DNA of 64,000 nt from Cupriavidus sp. YR651. Lineage in GTDB: Bacteria; Pseudomonadota; Gammaproteobacteria; Burkholderiales; Burkholderiaceae. Below, piece after piece: positions 24,036 through 32,922 of the stretch. Location of the stretch: the NCBI RefSeq assembly GCF_900101625.1, contig NZ_FMYZ01000001.1, positions 215,919 to 279,918 on the forward strand, in the 5' to 3' direction. The notes beneath the pieces are model-generated. The model worked only from the letters and a program-made list of their open reading frames with translations. It was not told where the DNA came from and ran no database searches. Each line of letters begins with the position of its first letter. Position 1 is the stretch's first letter. A program made the translations under genes and the position numbers.

Positions 24036-27000
24036 TCAAGCTGCGGTCGTGTCTAGAGCAAACCTGACCTCAGGAAGTGGATCGACTCGCGACTTGGCAA
24101 GAACGTCTTCCAATGCTTGAGCGTGCGGATGCAGCAGCGTCAGTGTATGCGCCAATTTCACCAATGCCGCCCTGATAGTGGATGCGTTCACTGCCTCCTG
24201 GCTTGCATAGTCGATGTTGATGTAGCTAGCCGATTCGAATGCAGTGGGTACTGCCTCAATCAGCGCCTTAATTTGATCATCTGACAGGCACTGACGAGTC
24301 AGCAGTTCTTCGGCAAGCCATATCAGTTGATGCAATCCAACAGTGCGGCCTGACTCAATGATCGCTACTACTGTCGAAACAAGCTTTGTGAACTCCGCCG
24401 AGCCAGTGGAGTCTGGTAGGTGCATCCACCTTCGTAGAGCAAGGGCTGCATAACTGACCGAATCCGACCTATTGCTCCAGAGTGCCTTCCGGATGATTTT
24501 TTCAGTGACCTTGGCGGTACTATCGTCAATGTGGGCAAAATAGACGAACGCCGGCAGGACCGCGTAATTGTGTTGAATTTGCAGATGAAAGTCGTGGATC
24601 TGCTCAAACTGCCGAAGAGTTTTTGGAGCGAGCGCCGGCACAATCCCATTGGCCAGGGCGCGGCCCACGGGATCCTTCAGGCGCTGCCGGCGATCCCTAA
24701 ACCATCCGTCGGTATCCTCAACCGGGCGCCACGAGATCAGGCAGTCGAAAAGAATCTGGGCCTGAGCAGCCGTGGGAAACAATGCCGTCCTTTCATTGGC
24801 TGCGGCGTTTGCTATGCCGTCATAGGTTTGAACGGCACTTTGAATCTCAGGCGATGGATGAACTCGAAGCTCCTTCTGAGTATTCTCCAGAACATCACCA
24901 CTGTCGTCAAAAAGATACGCGCGTACGAGTTGTTCGGCCCGCTCCTTGTCCATGCAAGGCAGCATCAGCAGTGCATGGGCAAAGAGGCCAGTGCTGGGAA
25001 GCGTGAGGTAATTAGGTGGGTTACCCCAAATCGCCGAAGCAAGCTTCTCGTGTTCCGACGAGACCAAAAAGCTGGATTCTTTGGACAAGGGCAGGAGCCG
25101 CAGAAGTGCCTCGCTTCTGGCATCGGGGCGACCTGTGGCGACAACCTCAATGAGTTGCGCGATTCGGTCTCCAATGCCGCTGTATGCAGATCGATCATGG
25201 AGGTACTCGATTACGGGATTCGGCCAATGAGGAAATCGTTCTGTGGCAACCTCACACGCGAGCGGAAAGGCCAAGGCGCTTGGCAAGAGCTCGCCTTGCT
25301 GGGAACTACGTATGCTCGTGAGCGCATGCGTCAACAGGTTCTCTAGGGACTCGGACAGCCAAAAATGCTGAAATTCCGCTTGCTGTCCGAGCGAAACGCC
25401 AAGTAAGTACAGCTGCTTGGCGCATTCGGACGAAACTCGAACAGCCAAACGCGCCAGAACCTCAAGGAACACGCGCAGCATCGATATCGCCTCCTTCTGG
25501 CTGTCCGACGCCCCCTTGAGTCTCTCATTGCGCCAGTAGGAAATCGCGGCAAGGAGTCTTGCCACGAGCGTATCGACTACGTCTTGCGATGCTCTTGCGA
25601 CACCGATGCGCGAAAATGCGCTCTTGATAGGAGTTGAATCTTCGGAACTTGCCGCCCGAATGGCGAGAATGAACGTTTGTAGATCGCGGTCCGGATCTGC
25701 GGATAGCACGATTCTTTCCGCATTGCTTGCCAGGAGGTTGACAGTGACACTAGCCCCTCGCAGTCGCAACGGAATGCCAATTTGCTTACTCAGTCCGTCG
25801 AGGAGTATTGCAATGGAAGTGTCGGCACTTGCTGACCGATTCCCAGAGTGATCACGATAGTGCCCTTGCCCAAACAGTGGCTCTATGGACTTCTGACGTT
25901 CGAGATAGTCTTCCCATTGCTTCACTGTACTTTCGCGAATGTTATCCAGCCAAGTCCACGGATCGCATTTCAACCGCCGATAGGTATTTTCGGCGGACGC
26001 GGGCAGCTCCACGTCCTTTGATCGCAACCTTCCGTGCTGTGCCGCCTCCAATAGCCAGTGCGTCCACATCAACCGAGACAGGATGGGGATGGAAGAGCGT
26101 TCGCGTCGATGGGCCTCCCGTAGCTCGCCATAGCATTGGGCAAGTATCTGCGATGCTTCCTCGAAGCGGGCGAGCTCCATGAGCATCGATGCTTGGCGAA
26201 GCTTCCAGACAGGATTTTCGCCTACGATACCTTCGATTGAGGAAGCAATTCCGTCGTAATCAAGACTGTCTCGCGCAACAATCGCACGATGATATGCCAA
26301 TTCCGCGGCGCAATCAGGCAAGTACGCGGCATACTTCTTCAGGCTATCGATTAGGGCAAGAACACGCTGATCACCAACCCGCCGCTCATCTCCACTGTCG
26401 CATTCGATCCAACGTGCATTATTGAGAAGAAAAAGTGAAATCTCCAGTTGCTGACGCCTTGTAAGGGCGCATGAAAAATCGGGATTTGCGAACTTGAAAA
26501 GCTCATCCGCAAGCCACGGTCGTACATCATGGAAGGTGACACTATGCCGCCAAGAGATCTCGTACAGAAGCTTGGCGCGATCACCTTCGTCAAGGGCAGC
26601 CAGGTTTTTCATGCTGGGCAGCGGATGGCTAATCTGGTGAGCTAGGCTCCATCGAAGGGAGGGCGGGCAAACAAGCCATCCTGGATAAGCTTCCCGATCC
26701 CGCTTTAATGTTGCAATTTGCTCAGACAGTAGCTTTGCTCCGTACTCAGGATCTGTTATTGCCCGAGTATGGTCCTCTGCACTCATCGAACTCTTGACGA
26801 GATTCGTCGGTTCCCATTCATGCGGCTTGGTTGTAGATGACGCTTCTGTCTTCAGTGCTTCCAAAAATAGTTCGACGGCTCTCTGATGCCGCAGATCTGT
26901 GTCGGTTATGTGAGCGACAATAGGCCATAGGTCTATCGGCGCAATATTCACAGATTCAAGATGCTTGCGCCGAGCGGCAGAAAGGTTCAGAGCACCGACG

Positions 27001-27716
27001 AGATAGATTCTTCGAGCATGATTAGCAAGGTGGTCACGGACCCACCCAGTCCACTGCACAAAGTTTGGATCATCTCCCGAAAACCCGAGCAAGCAAAACT
27101 CGTTTTCAATAAACACTTGTCGCGCAAAATTTACGAAAGGCGCAAATCGCTCGGGATAGGTACGATAGTCTTCCTGCGCCGCAATGAAGGATTCAGTAAC
27201 GCCAATTGTTCCGTGCAGCTTTGCTATGCGCGGCGTCTGTGCCCAAGCCAGATCGGAGGTCTTGGTCACAACGGTATAGTACGGGCTATGGACGTTATTG
27301 GCGGCTCGCTCCAACAGCGTATCCCAATTGGTGGTAAGAACCTCGGACCAGGGGAGCTCAAGAAGCTGTTGATGCAGCGGACCGGTTAGCCACGAGTCAT
27401 CTGCGATCTCGTGTCGAATCCTGTCATTTAGTGCGGCCTGCCCAAAGTACGCGCGGTATTCTTCTGCTACGCGAAGAGGGTCGGAGAACGTGAGGTCTGT
27501 CCCGTTGACGTTGAGCTCGCTCTCAAGTCGCTTGGTAAACTGGCCCCAGAGGGGCATTTTTCTCTCCCCGCCCACGTGACGTGCCGCGCTGCGACTAAAC
27601 CCCGCTCCGATCATGATTGCTGCGCCATGATGACGCGCATCCAGCCGAAATAGTGCAGAAGCAAGCTTCCTTATGCCAGGGAAATCAGGAAGATCGCGGA
27701 CCGATGGAGTTGTCAT
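24036..27716 (-). CDS. Large SIR2-domain protein, DSR-like candidate anti-phage effector
   Basis: 1226 residues, the largest gene of the island. Residues about 30 to 245 form a SIR2-like (SIR2_2) NAD-binding domain. GAGFS (37-41), TTNWD (128-132, with the catalytic Asn), KLHG (166-169, with the catalytic His) and LLGFSGDDPNF (209-219) are all visible. The remaining ~950 residues are helical, TPR/HEAT-like, with no Walker A motif, so it is not a STAND ATPase such as Avs5. This layout matches defence-associated sirtuins (DSR1/DSR2), which deplete NAD+ after sensing a phage protein in their C-terminus and cause abortive infection. The base composition is lower in GC than the core genome. A two-helix membrane protein gene lies 165 bp upstream on the same strand. 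The SIR2 domain call is firm; the defence role is inference. Confidence 0.88.
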   Translation of the reverse strand: MTTPSVRDLPDFPGIRKLASALFRLDARHHGAAIMIGAGFSRSAARHVGGERKMPLWGQFTKRLESELNVNGTDLTFSDPLRVAEEYRAYFGQAALNDRIRHEIADDSWLTGPLHQQLLELPWSEVLTTNWDTLLERAANNVHSPYYTVVTKTSDLAWAQTPRIAKLHGTIGVTESFIAAQEDYRTYPERFAPFVNFARQVFIENEFCLLGFSGDDPNFVQWTGWVRDHLANHARRIYLVGALNLSAARRKHLESVNIAPIDLWPIVAHITDTDLRHQRAVELFLEALKTEASSTTKPHEWEPTNLVKSSMSAEDHTRAITDPEYGAKLLSEQIATLKRDREAYPGWLVCPPSLRWSLAHQISHPLPSMKNLAALDEGDRAKLLYEISWRHSVTFHDVRPWLADELFKFANPDFSCALTRRQQLEISLFLLNNARWIECDSGDERRVGDQRVLALIDSLKKYAAYLPDCAAELAYHRAIVARDSLDYDGIASSIEGIVGENPVWKLRQASMLMELARFEEASQILAQCYGELREAHRRERSSIPILSRLMWTHWLLEAAQHGRLRSKDVELPASAENTYRRLKCDPWTWLDNIRESTVKQWEDYLERQKSIEPLFGQGHYRDHSGNRSASADTSIAILLDGLSKQIGIPLRLRGASVTVNLLASNAERIVLSADPDRDLQTFILAIRAASSEDSTPIKSAFSRIGVARASQDVVDTLVARLLAAISYWRNERLKGASDSQKEAISMLRVFLEVLARLAVRVSSECAKQLYLLGVSLGQQAEFQHFWLSESLENLLTHALTSIRSSQQGELLPSALAFPLACEVATERFPHWPNPVIEYLHDRSAYSGIGDRIAQLIEVVATGRPDARSEALLRLLPLSKESSFLVSSEHEKLASAIWGNPPNYLTLPSTGLFAHALLMLPCMDKERAEQLVRAYLFDDSGDVLENTQKELRVHPSPEIQSAVQTYDGIANAAANERTALFPTAAQAQILFDCLISWRPVEDTDGWFRDRRQRLKDPVGRALANGIVPALAPKTLRQFEQIHDFHLQIQHNYAVLPAFVYFAHIDDSTAKVTEKIIRKALWSNRSDSVSYAALALRRWMHLPDSTGSAEFTKLVSTVVAIIESGRTVGLHQLIWLAEELLTRQCLSDDQIKALIEAVPTAFESASYINIDYASQEAVNASTIRAALVKLAHTLTLLHPHAQALEDVLAKSRVDPLPEVRFALDTTAA

Positions 27717-27881
27717 AGTTATCAGATATTCTACGGAAAAGGCAGGGACGAGGTTCTATCTCTTTGATCGCGTTTTCGCCGAAAGGGCGAAGCAGAGTGT
27801 AACGCGAGTGCCAAGGCGACTGCCGGTGATCCTACTATCGTCTCTCGGAGTTCGACCGCTGCAGGTCCAACTATGCTGTAA

Positions 27882-28595
27882 CTAGGTCTCTCGCCGTGCC
27901 TTAGCTTCCGCACTTGATCTTAAGTACTCGCGTGCGCCCAACATGCTCGGAGGAAGAACGTCGATCTTGTCCAGCGAGTAGAGCGTTACACCGTCGATCT
28001 GGTCCACTTGACCCTCGGGCCATCTGGCGAAGTCAAATATCACCTGAACTGATCGAGGCTCAATTGGAGATCCGTACGGAGATGCATCTCTCTCGAAATA
28101 GCCTCTGGCGAGAGGGGCGGGAGCAGCGGATCCAAGCCTCAGAAGCCCGTAAAACTGTAGACGCCAGTGAGCCTTCTCGGCAGCCAGAAGCGTGTGTGAC
28201 GATGAATCCGAGTCGAGTCGAGTGGATACTTCATCTGCCGCCAGTAACAGGCGCGCGCAGGTGAGCCACGCGAGGCGATCATGTCTAGGCTCCCCGTTGC
28301 TGTTGAGGCTGTCAAAAGCTCGTTCCCAGCATCTGTTTGCCATTTCGAGGTAGAGGCCCTCGTCTGTGGTAGCTCTTTCCTGTTGAATAGTCCAAATAAG
28401 GCCCGCTAGGGCGGCGACGGCCATGATTGGTGAAATTGTTCCCCCTATAAAGGTTCCAAAGTTGTTCCATTGCCCCGGATTGTCGGAAATGGGAGTTTCC
28501 CAAAAATAGTAGAGCCAAACAATCAGTGGAAGTGGAGATACTGCCGCCGCACCTATTGCAATAACTCGTGCGGGTATGCGATGGAGCTTGATCAT
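27882..28595 (-). CDS. Two-helix membrane protein of unknown function, upstream of SIR2 gene
   Basis: 237 residues from ATG 28595. Two membrane segments are clear: about 9 to 32 (ARVIAIGAAAVSPLPLIVWL) and about 47 to 72 (FGTFIGGTISPIMAVAALAG). A cytoplasmic part of about 160 residues follows, rich in helices, starting WTIQQERATTDEGLYLEMA. The 'W-N-x-FGTFIGG-x-ISP' pattern is shared by many small membrane proteins of accessory and phage-related loci, some annotated as abortive-infection proteins; I do not recognise a named family with certainty. It precedes the SIR2 gene by 165 bp in the same direction, so an operon and functional pairing are possible. No enzymatic motif is visible. Confidence 0.75.
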   Translation of the reverse strand: MIKLHRIPARVIAIGAAAVSPLPLIVWLYYFWETPISDNPGQWNNFGTFIGGTISPIMAVAALAGLIWTIQQERATTDEGLYLEMANRCWERAFDSLNSNGEPRHDRLAWLTCARLLLAADEVSTRLDSDSSSHTLLAAEKAHWRLQFYGLLRLGSAAPAPLARGYFERDASPYGSPIEPRSVQVIFDFARWPEGQVDQIDGVTLYSLDKIDVLPPSMLGAREYLRSSAEAKARRET

Positions 28596-28828
28596 GGGCT
28601 ATCTCGACAGCGTTTAAATGCATCTTATAATTCTATGCGATGCCGCAACGATTCCGCGAGCTTAAGCAGCGGCCATTCAAAATAGAACCGCGATGTCAGG
28701 CGCTTGATGACTCAGGTTTGGTCGTGATCTAGTGATATTTATGCTGCAGGTGCTGGCTGCCCCTTTGACGTCTTATTTGCCACCGCAGGCAGATCCAAGT
28801 AAACACCCCTCTTTCGTGTGGGCGCCGA

Positions 28829-29599
28829 TCACCCCTCAGCTGCATCCGCCTTGGGCTTCAAGCTGACCCAAAAACCGGTGCCGTTCTGCTGGTTCATGAC
28901 CAGGTCGGGGTAAGTGCGTACCATGTCAGAGAGAGCGGCATGGCCGAAGGCTTTGGGCGAAAAAGCGGGGTCAGTACGTTTGAGGTACTGGCCTAGAGCG
29001 CCCAAGCCTACCCAGCCATCTGGCGTGTCGCCGGCGAGCAGTTCGACGGCCTTGATAACGGTCTTAGGTCGTCGCTTTGTCGGGGTCTTTGCAGGAGCCG
29101 CGGCAGCCTTCGGCTTTGCTGGGTCCGCCGGTTCCGCGGCAGGCTCTGGCGGCAACCACTCGAAGAACTGATCGCTGGCATTTCGCAGTGCGTCAGGCGT
29201 CTTGGCCTCCCCAACGATATGCACGGTTGCGCCACGTTCCCGGAGCTTGCGGCAAAGGTAGGCGAAATCCGAATCGCTGGTGACTAGGCAGAAGGTATCG
29301 GCGCGGGAATCGAACATGGCTTCCATCGCATCCAAGGCCAAGGCGATATCAGCGGTATTCTTGCCCGCCGCGTATTGATACTGTAGGCAGGGGGTAAATG
29401 CGAGGCGGACCATGGCTTCCTGCCACCTGTGCGCGAGCGTAGCGTGGTTACCGTACCCTCTGCGAAGGACTACACGGCCGAATTGAGCCACAACCCGGAG
29501 GGCATATTCGAGGATCTCTGGGCTTGTATTGTCGCAGTCTACGAGTACTGCGACCCGTGCCTCCGCTGGTGCCAATTGACCCGCCATCGTTTCCACCAT
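28829..29599 (-). CDS. NYN-domain (LabA/DUF88-like) protein with C-terminal OST-HTH/LOTUS domain
   Basis: 256 residues. Residues about 14 to 150 form a NYN (PIN-like) nuclease domain, with acidic residues in VAVLVDCDNTSPE, TADIALALDAME and LVTSDSDFAYLCRKLRE. A proline/alanine-rich linker (about 150 to 185) leads to a winged-helix LOTUS domain (AVELLAGDTPDGWVGLGALG, then YLKRTDPAFSPKAFGHAAL, ending GTGFWVSL). Such proteins are predicted RNA-binding or RNA-cleaving factors. It lies inside the island but 233 bp upstream of the membrane protein gene, so it may be a separate cargo gene. The conserved acidic set is complete, so it should be active. Confidence 0.85.
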   Translation of the reverse strand: MVETMAGQLAPAEARVAVLVDCDNTSPEILEYALRVVAQFGRVVLRRGYGNHATLAHRWQEAMVRLAFTPCLQYQYAAGKNTADIALALDAMEAMFDSRADTFCLVTSDSDFAYLCRKLRERGATVHIVGEAKTPDALRNASDQFFEWLPPEPAAEPADPAKPKAAAAPAKTPTKRRPKTVIKAVELLAGDTPDGWVGLGALGQYLKRTDPAFSPKAFGHAALSDMVRTYPDLVMNQQNGTGFWVSLKPKADAAEG

Positions 29600-29742
29600 T
29601 TCATTGTTGTTCCTGCATCATAGCAGGGGCAATTGCGCAGAAGTTGGCTTAGCCAGTAGTGCTGCTGGCCGTGGAGGCTGAGGTGGAAGAAGCAGGTCTG
29701 CTCAATTTATACGTCGTAGATCAACGAGTGAACCGTAGCACT

Positions 29743-29973
29743 ATGCCGACCAAACTGAACCGCTGGAGCAACAGCCTCGGCCTGCTGTTGCCGCAACACA
29801 TCGTAGAATGCGCCGAGCTAGCCGCCTGGGACTATCTGTATATACGCCTGTTGGATTCTGGCGAGATCACCGTTCGCAGTGGCACACCTGGCCGGAAGAA
29901 TCCGGCTTCGGCGACTCGCTATCGCAGTGCAGACGGCCGAGGTTGGAACGGAACTGGGGAAATGCCCGACTAG
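29743..29973 (+). CDS. AbrB/MazE-like swapped-hairpin protein, orphan antitoxin candidate
   Basis: 76 residues from ATG 29743 (MPTKLNRWSNSLGLLLPQHI). The N-terminal 45 residues fit the SpoVT/AbrB DNA-binding fold of MazE-type antitoxins (NRWSNSLGLLLPQHIVECAE, then DYLYIRLLDSGEITVRSG). No MazF/PemK-like toxin follows: the next DNA is the decayed integrase on the other strand, whose frame meets its stop codon. It is either an orphan antitoxin left after loss of the toxin or a small regulator. An upstream in-frame ATG at 29659 would add 28 residues without family character. Confidence 0.65.
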   Translation: MPTKLNRWSNSLGLLLPQHIVECAELAAWDYLYIRLLDSGEITVRSGTPGRKNPASATRYRSADGRGWNGTGEMPD

Positions 29974-31083
29974 CTGCGTAGGGCCGTCAATGCCAGGCAA
30001 AACGTGGAGCATTTTCGCGTTGGATAGTCCCTGCCGTTGTAGACGGCAGCGATCCTATTCCGCGGCGCGTGCGCTAGGCTCAGCTCAATCCATCTCTCGT
30101 CGAACTTCGCCCGATTCAGGCCAGTGGAGAACGTGCGCCGCAATTCGTGCACCCCGAACGACTGAAATTCTGGGTCGTCCTTTTGAAGGATCTCGTCCGC
30201 CGCGCGTCAATAACGCGATTTAGCGTGGCATTGCTGATCGGCGACTCACTGTCGTAGCGGCCCGGGTGCAAGTATTGGCTCGCCCCATAGCAAGAGCGCA
30301 GCGCCGTCAGAATATCGAGTGCCTGTTCGCTCAGCGGCAACGTGAGCGTTGCGCGCTTTCATGTGGCTGGCCGGAATCGTCCAGCGTCCTGCATCGAAAT
30401 CTACCTCGCTCCAGGTGGCGTCGATAAATTCCCCTTTCCGCACACCGGTCAGCAGCACAAATTTCAGCGCCAGGCGCAGCGTTGGCGTGGTTGCAACCTT
30501 CTGCAGCGCAGCGATGAACTTGCAGATCTCGGCTGGCGTCAACGCCCGATCGCGCGGCTTGAATGTTGCAACGGCACTAGCGCGCACAGCCTCGGCCGGG
30601 TTGCCAACCGCCTGGCCCCTGGCCTGCGCGTGGCGGAACACCGCCTGTACGACTTCGCGAATGTGGATGGCCACGGCGGGACCGCGCTTTGCCTTGGCGT
30701 CATCGCAAAGCCGCATCAGTCGCTGGGGGAACACGTCAGCGCTTCGGCAGCTGTGGTGCGCTTCTCCACCTTGGTGCGTGATGGCGATACACCCCGTTCC
30801 ACCTCTCGACGGGCTCGGTCCAGAAGCGTGCGGGCCTCTCGTAGAGACACGCTCATGCGCTCATGCCGAACTCCAACGCATCAGGATCACGCGCTTGCTT
30901 GCGCGCCAGATCGACGTCGTACCGGCCGATAGCTGGCGTTTCGCGCCGGCCGTTTAAACGGTAGTCGTAGCGGAATGAAATTGTGCCCGTTGGCAGCACC
31001 GCGACGTACATGCCGTCGCGGTCACTCACCTTGAATGCTTTGTCCTTGGGCTTCAGGGCACTCAGCTCTCGATCAGTCAGCAA
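29970..31083 (-). pseudogene. P4-type tyrosine integrase, broken by frameshifts and a deletion
   Basis: Pieces of one integrase lie in different minus-strand frames. The N-terminus (MLTDRELSALKPKDKAFKVS, then RETPAIGRYDVDLARKQARD) is followed by a stop near 30853. SLREARTLLDRARREVERGV continues in another frame. The core-binding region is partly deleted (AEALT is followed closely by QRLMRLCDDAKAKRGPAV). The catalytic domain shows TGVRKGEFIDATW (Arg), then a shift to PLSEQALDILTALRSCYGAS, then another to HELRRTFSTGLN (His/Arg), LAHAPRN (His) and AAVYN (Tyr). The gene lies just inside the guaA end of the island, as expected for the recombinase that used this site. It cannot make a working enzyme. 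Confidence 0.85.
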
Positions 31084-31110
31084 ATCAACCTCACTCTGGT
31101 TTGCCGCTTG

Positions 31111-31174
31111 GTACCATCAGCCCCTCTGACGGTACGGGAAGCGGCGATTTCCACCGCTTCCAGTCGTACCATCA
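31111..31174. repeat. TACC(G/A)TCA repeats near right att site, candidate integrase arm sites
   Basis: GTACCATCA at 31111-31119, an inverted TGACGGTAC at 31127-31135 and GTACCATCA at 31166-31174 lie in the gap between the integrase start and guaA. They match the TACCGTCA pair inside the left end. The 219-bp gap 31084-31301 holds no gene and should include the integrase promoter. Confidence 0.4.
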
Positions 31175-31301
31175 CGAATACCGCCTTATTTCTGAAGATT
31201 CGGCGATACGGACTGAGACAACATGAGTCACCTAAGTCCTTGTCACGCTTGGGTTTCTTGTGATCTTTGACACTATTTGAAACGGCGTGAAGCTATCTTA
31301 G

Positions 31302-31321
31302 ATCACTCCCACTCGATCGTC
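31302..31321. other. attR: 3' end of guaA
   Basis: The same 20 bases as at 23339-23358, here forming the last codons (IEWE-stop) of intact guaA. Confidence 0.85.
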
Positions 31322-32922
31322 GCGGGCGGCTTGCCCGATACGTCGTACACGACCCGGTTCAGGCCACGCACTTCGTTGATGATGCGATTCGAGCAACGGC
31401 CCAGCAGCGAGTACGGCAAATGCGCCCAGTGCGCCGTCATGAAGTCCGTGGTCTGCACCGCGCGCAGCGCCACCACGTAGTCGTACGTGCGGCCATCACC
31501 CATCACACCGACCGACTTCACCGGCAGGAACACGGCAAATGCCTGGCTGGTCAGGTCGTACCAGCTCTTGCCCACCTGCTGCGGCTCGCACAGGCCAGCG
31601 GCGGCGTCCTGCTCGGTGGCGATCGTCTTGCGCAGTTCCTCGATGAAGATGGCGTCGGCACGGCGCAGCAGGTCGGCGTAGTCGCGCTTGACTTCGCCCA
31701 GGATCCGCACGCCCAGGCCAGGGCCCGGGAACGGGTGACGGTAGACCATCTCGGGCGGCAGGCCCAATGCCACGCCCAGTTCGCGCACTTCGTCCTTGAA
31801 CAGGTCGCGCAGCGGTTCCAGCAGCTTCAGGCCCAGCGTTTCCGGCAGGCCGCCCACGTTGTGGTGGCTCTTGATCGTGGTCGCCTTCTTGGTCTTGGTG
31901 CCGCCCGATTCCACCACGTCCGGGTAGATCGTGCCCTGCGCCAGCCACTTGGCGTTGGTCAGCTTCTTCGCCTCGGCCTGGAACACCTCGACGAATTCGC
32001 GGCCGATGATCTTCCGCTTCTGCTCGGGATCGGTCACGCCGGCCAGATGGCCCAGGAACTGCCCGGAGGCATCGATGTGGACGACCTTAGCGTGCAGACG
32101 GCCGGCAAACATCTCCATGACCATCTTGCCTTCGTCCAGGCGCAGCAGGCCGTGATCGACAAAGACGCAGGTCAGCTGGTCGCCGATGGCGCGGTGGATC
32201 AGCGCCGCGGCCACGGAGGAATCCACGCCGCCGGACAAGCCGAGAATCACCTCTTCGTCGCCGACTTGCTCGCGAATCCTGGCCACCGCTTCGGCGATGT
32301 GGTCGCGCATCACCCAGTCAGCCTTCGTGCCGCAGATCTCGAGCACGAAGCGCTCGATCATCTCGCGGCCCTTGGCCGTATGCGTGACTTCCGGGTGGAA
32401 CTGCACGGCGTAGTAGCCGCGCGCCTCGTCGGCCATGCCCGCGATCGGGCAGCTTGGCGTCGATGCCAGCAGCTTGAAGCCCGGCGGCAGCTCGGCGACC
32501 TTGTCGCCGTGGCTCATCCAGACCTTGAGCATGCCGTGGCCTTCGGCGGTGGAAAAGTCCTCAATGCCGTTCAGCAGCTTCGTATGGCCGTGGGCGCGCA
32601 CCTCGGCATAGCCGAATTCGCGATGGTCGCTCCACTCCACCTTGCCGCCCAGTTGCACGGCCATCGTCTGCATGCCGTAGCAGATGCCCAGCACCGGCAC
32701 GCCCAGGTCCCACACCGCCTGCGGGGCGCGGAGCTGGTGGTCTTCATAGGTACTGGCGTGGCTGCCGGACATAATCACGCCCTTCGGCGCGAACTCCCGC
32801 ACGAAGTCGTCGGAAACGTCGTTGGGATGGATCTCGCAGTAGACGTGCGCCTCGCGAACGCGACGGGCGATCAGCTGCGTGACCTGCGAGCCGAAATCAA
32901 GAATGAGGATTTTGTCGTGCAT
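31303..32922 (-). CDS. guaA: GMP synthase (glutamine-hydrolysing)
   Basis: 539 residues, full length. It converts XMP, glutamine and ATP to GMP. The class I amidotransferase domain (1 to about 205) carries the nucleophile in [11 protein letters not shown] and the His/Glu pair in QFHPEVTHT. The ATP pyrophosphatase domain has the P-loop [15 protein letters not shown]. The C-terminal dimerisation domain has [16 protein letters not shown] and ends in the conserved IEWE. The island junction falls on its last codons without changing the protein. Cotranscribed with the membrane protein gene upstream (26-bp overlap) and near guaB, the preceding step of the pathway. Confidence 0.98.
   Translation of the reverse strand: MHDKILILDFGSQVTQLIARRVREAHVYCEIHPNDVSDDFVREFAPKGVIMSGSHASTYEDHQLRAPQAVWDLGVPVLGICYGMQTMAVQLGGKVEWSDHREFGYAEVRAHGHTKLLNGIEDFSTAEGHGMLKVWMSHGDKVAELPPGFKLLASTPSCPIAGMADEARGYYAVQFHPEVTHTAKGREMIERFVLEICGTKADWVMRDHIAEAVARIREQVGDEEVILGLSGGVDSSVAAALIHRAIGDQLTCVFVDHGLLRLDEGKMVMEMFAGRLHAKVVHIDASGQFLGHLAGVTDPEQKRKIIGREFVEVFQAEAKKLTNAKWLAQGTIYPDVVESGGTKTKKATTIKSHHNVGGLPETLGLKLLEPLRDLFKDEVRELGVALGLPPEMVYRHPFPGPGLGVRILGEVKRDYADLLRRADAIFIEELRKTIATEQDAAAGLCEPQQVGKSWYDLTSQAFAVFLPVKSVGVMGDGRTYDYVVALRAVQTTDFMTAHWAHLPYSLLGRCSNRIINEVRGLNRVVYDVSGKPPATIEWE

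Larger units (their letters stand above)
23339..31321. mobile_element. Genomic island inserted at the 3' end of guaA
   Basis: The 20-bp sequence ATCACTCCCACTCGATCGTC occurs at 23339-23358 and at 31302-31321, in the same orientation. The right copy is the natural end of guaA (including its TGA stop), and the left copy is a duplicated fragment. Between them is about 8 kb of visibly AT-richer DNA with two damaged tyrosine recombinase genes, a SIR2-domain giant protein, a membrane protein, a NYN/LOTUS protein and an AbrB-like protein. The 3' end of guaA is a known integration hotspot. Both integrases look dead, so the island is probably fixed. Confidence 0.88.

Noticed and set aside
24036..27716. 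SIR2 protein as an Avs5-type STAND NTPase
   Set aside because: No Walker A motif (GxxxxGK[ST]) is visible after the SIR2 domain, so the DSR-like layout fits better.
23339..31321. CRISPR array or tRNA as island attachment site
   Set aside because: No regularly spaced repeats were seen and no tRNA-like cloverleaf lies at either border; the 20-bp core is the guaA coding end.
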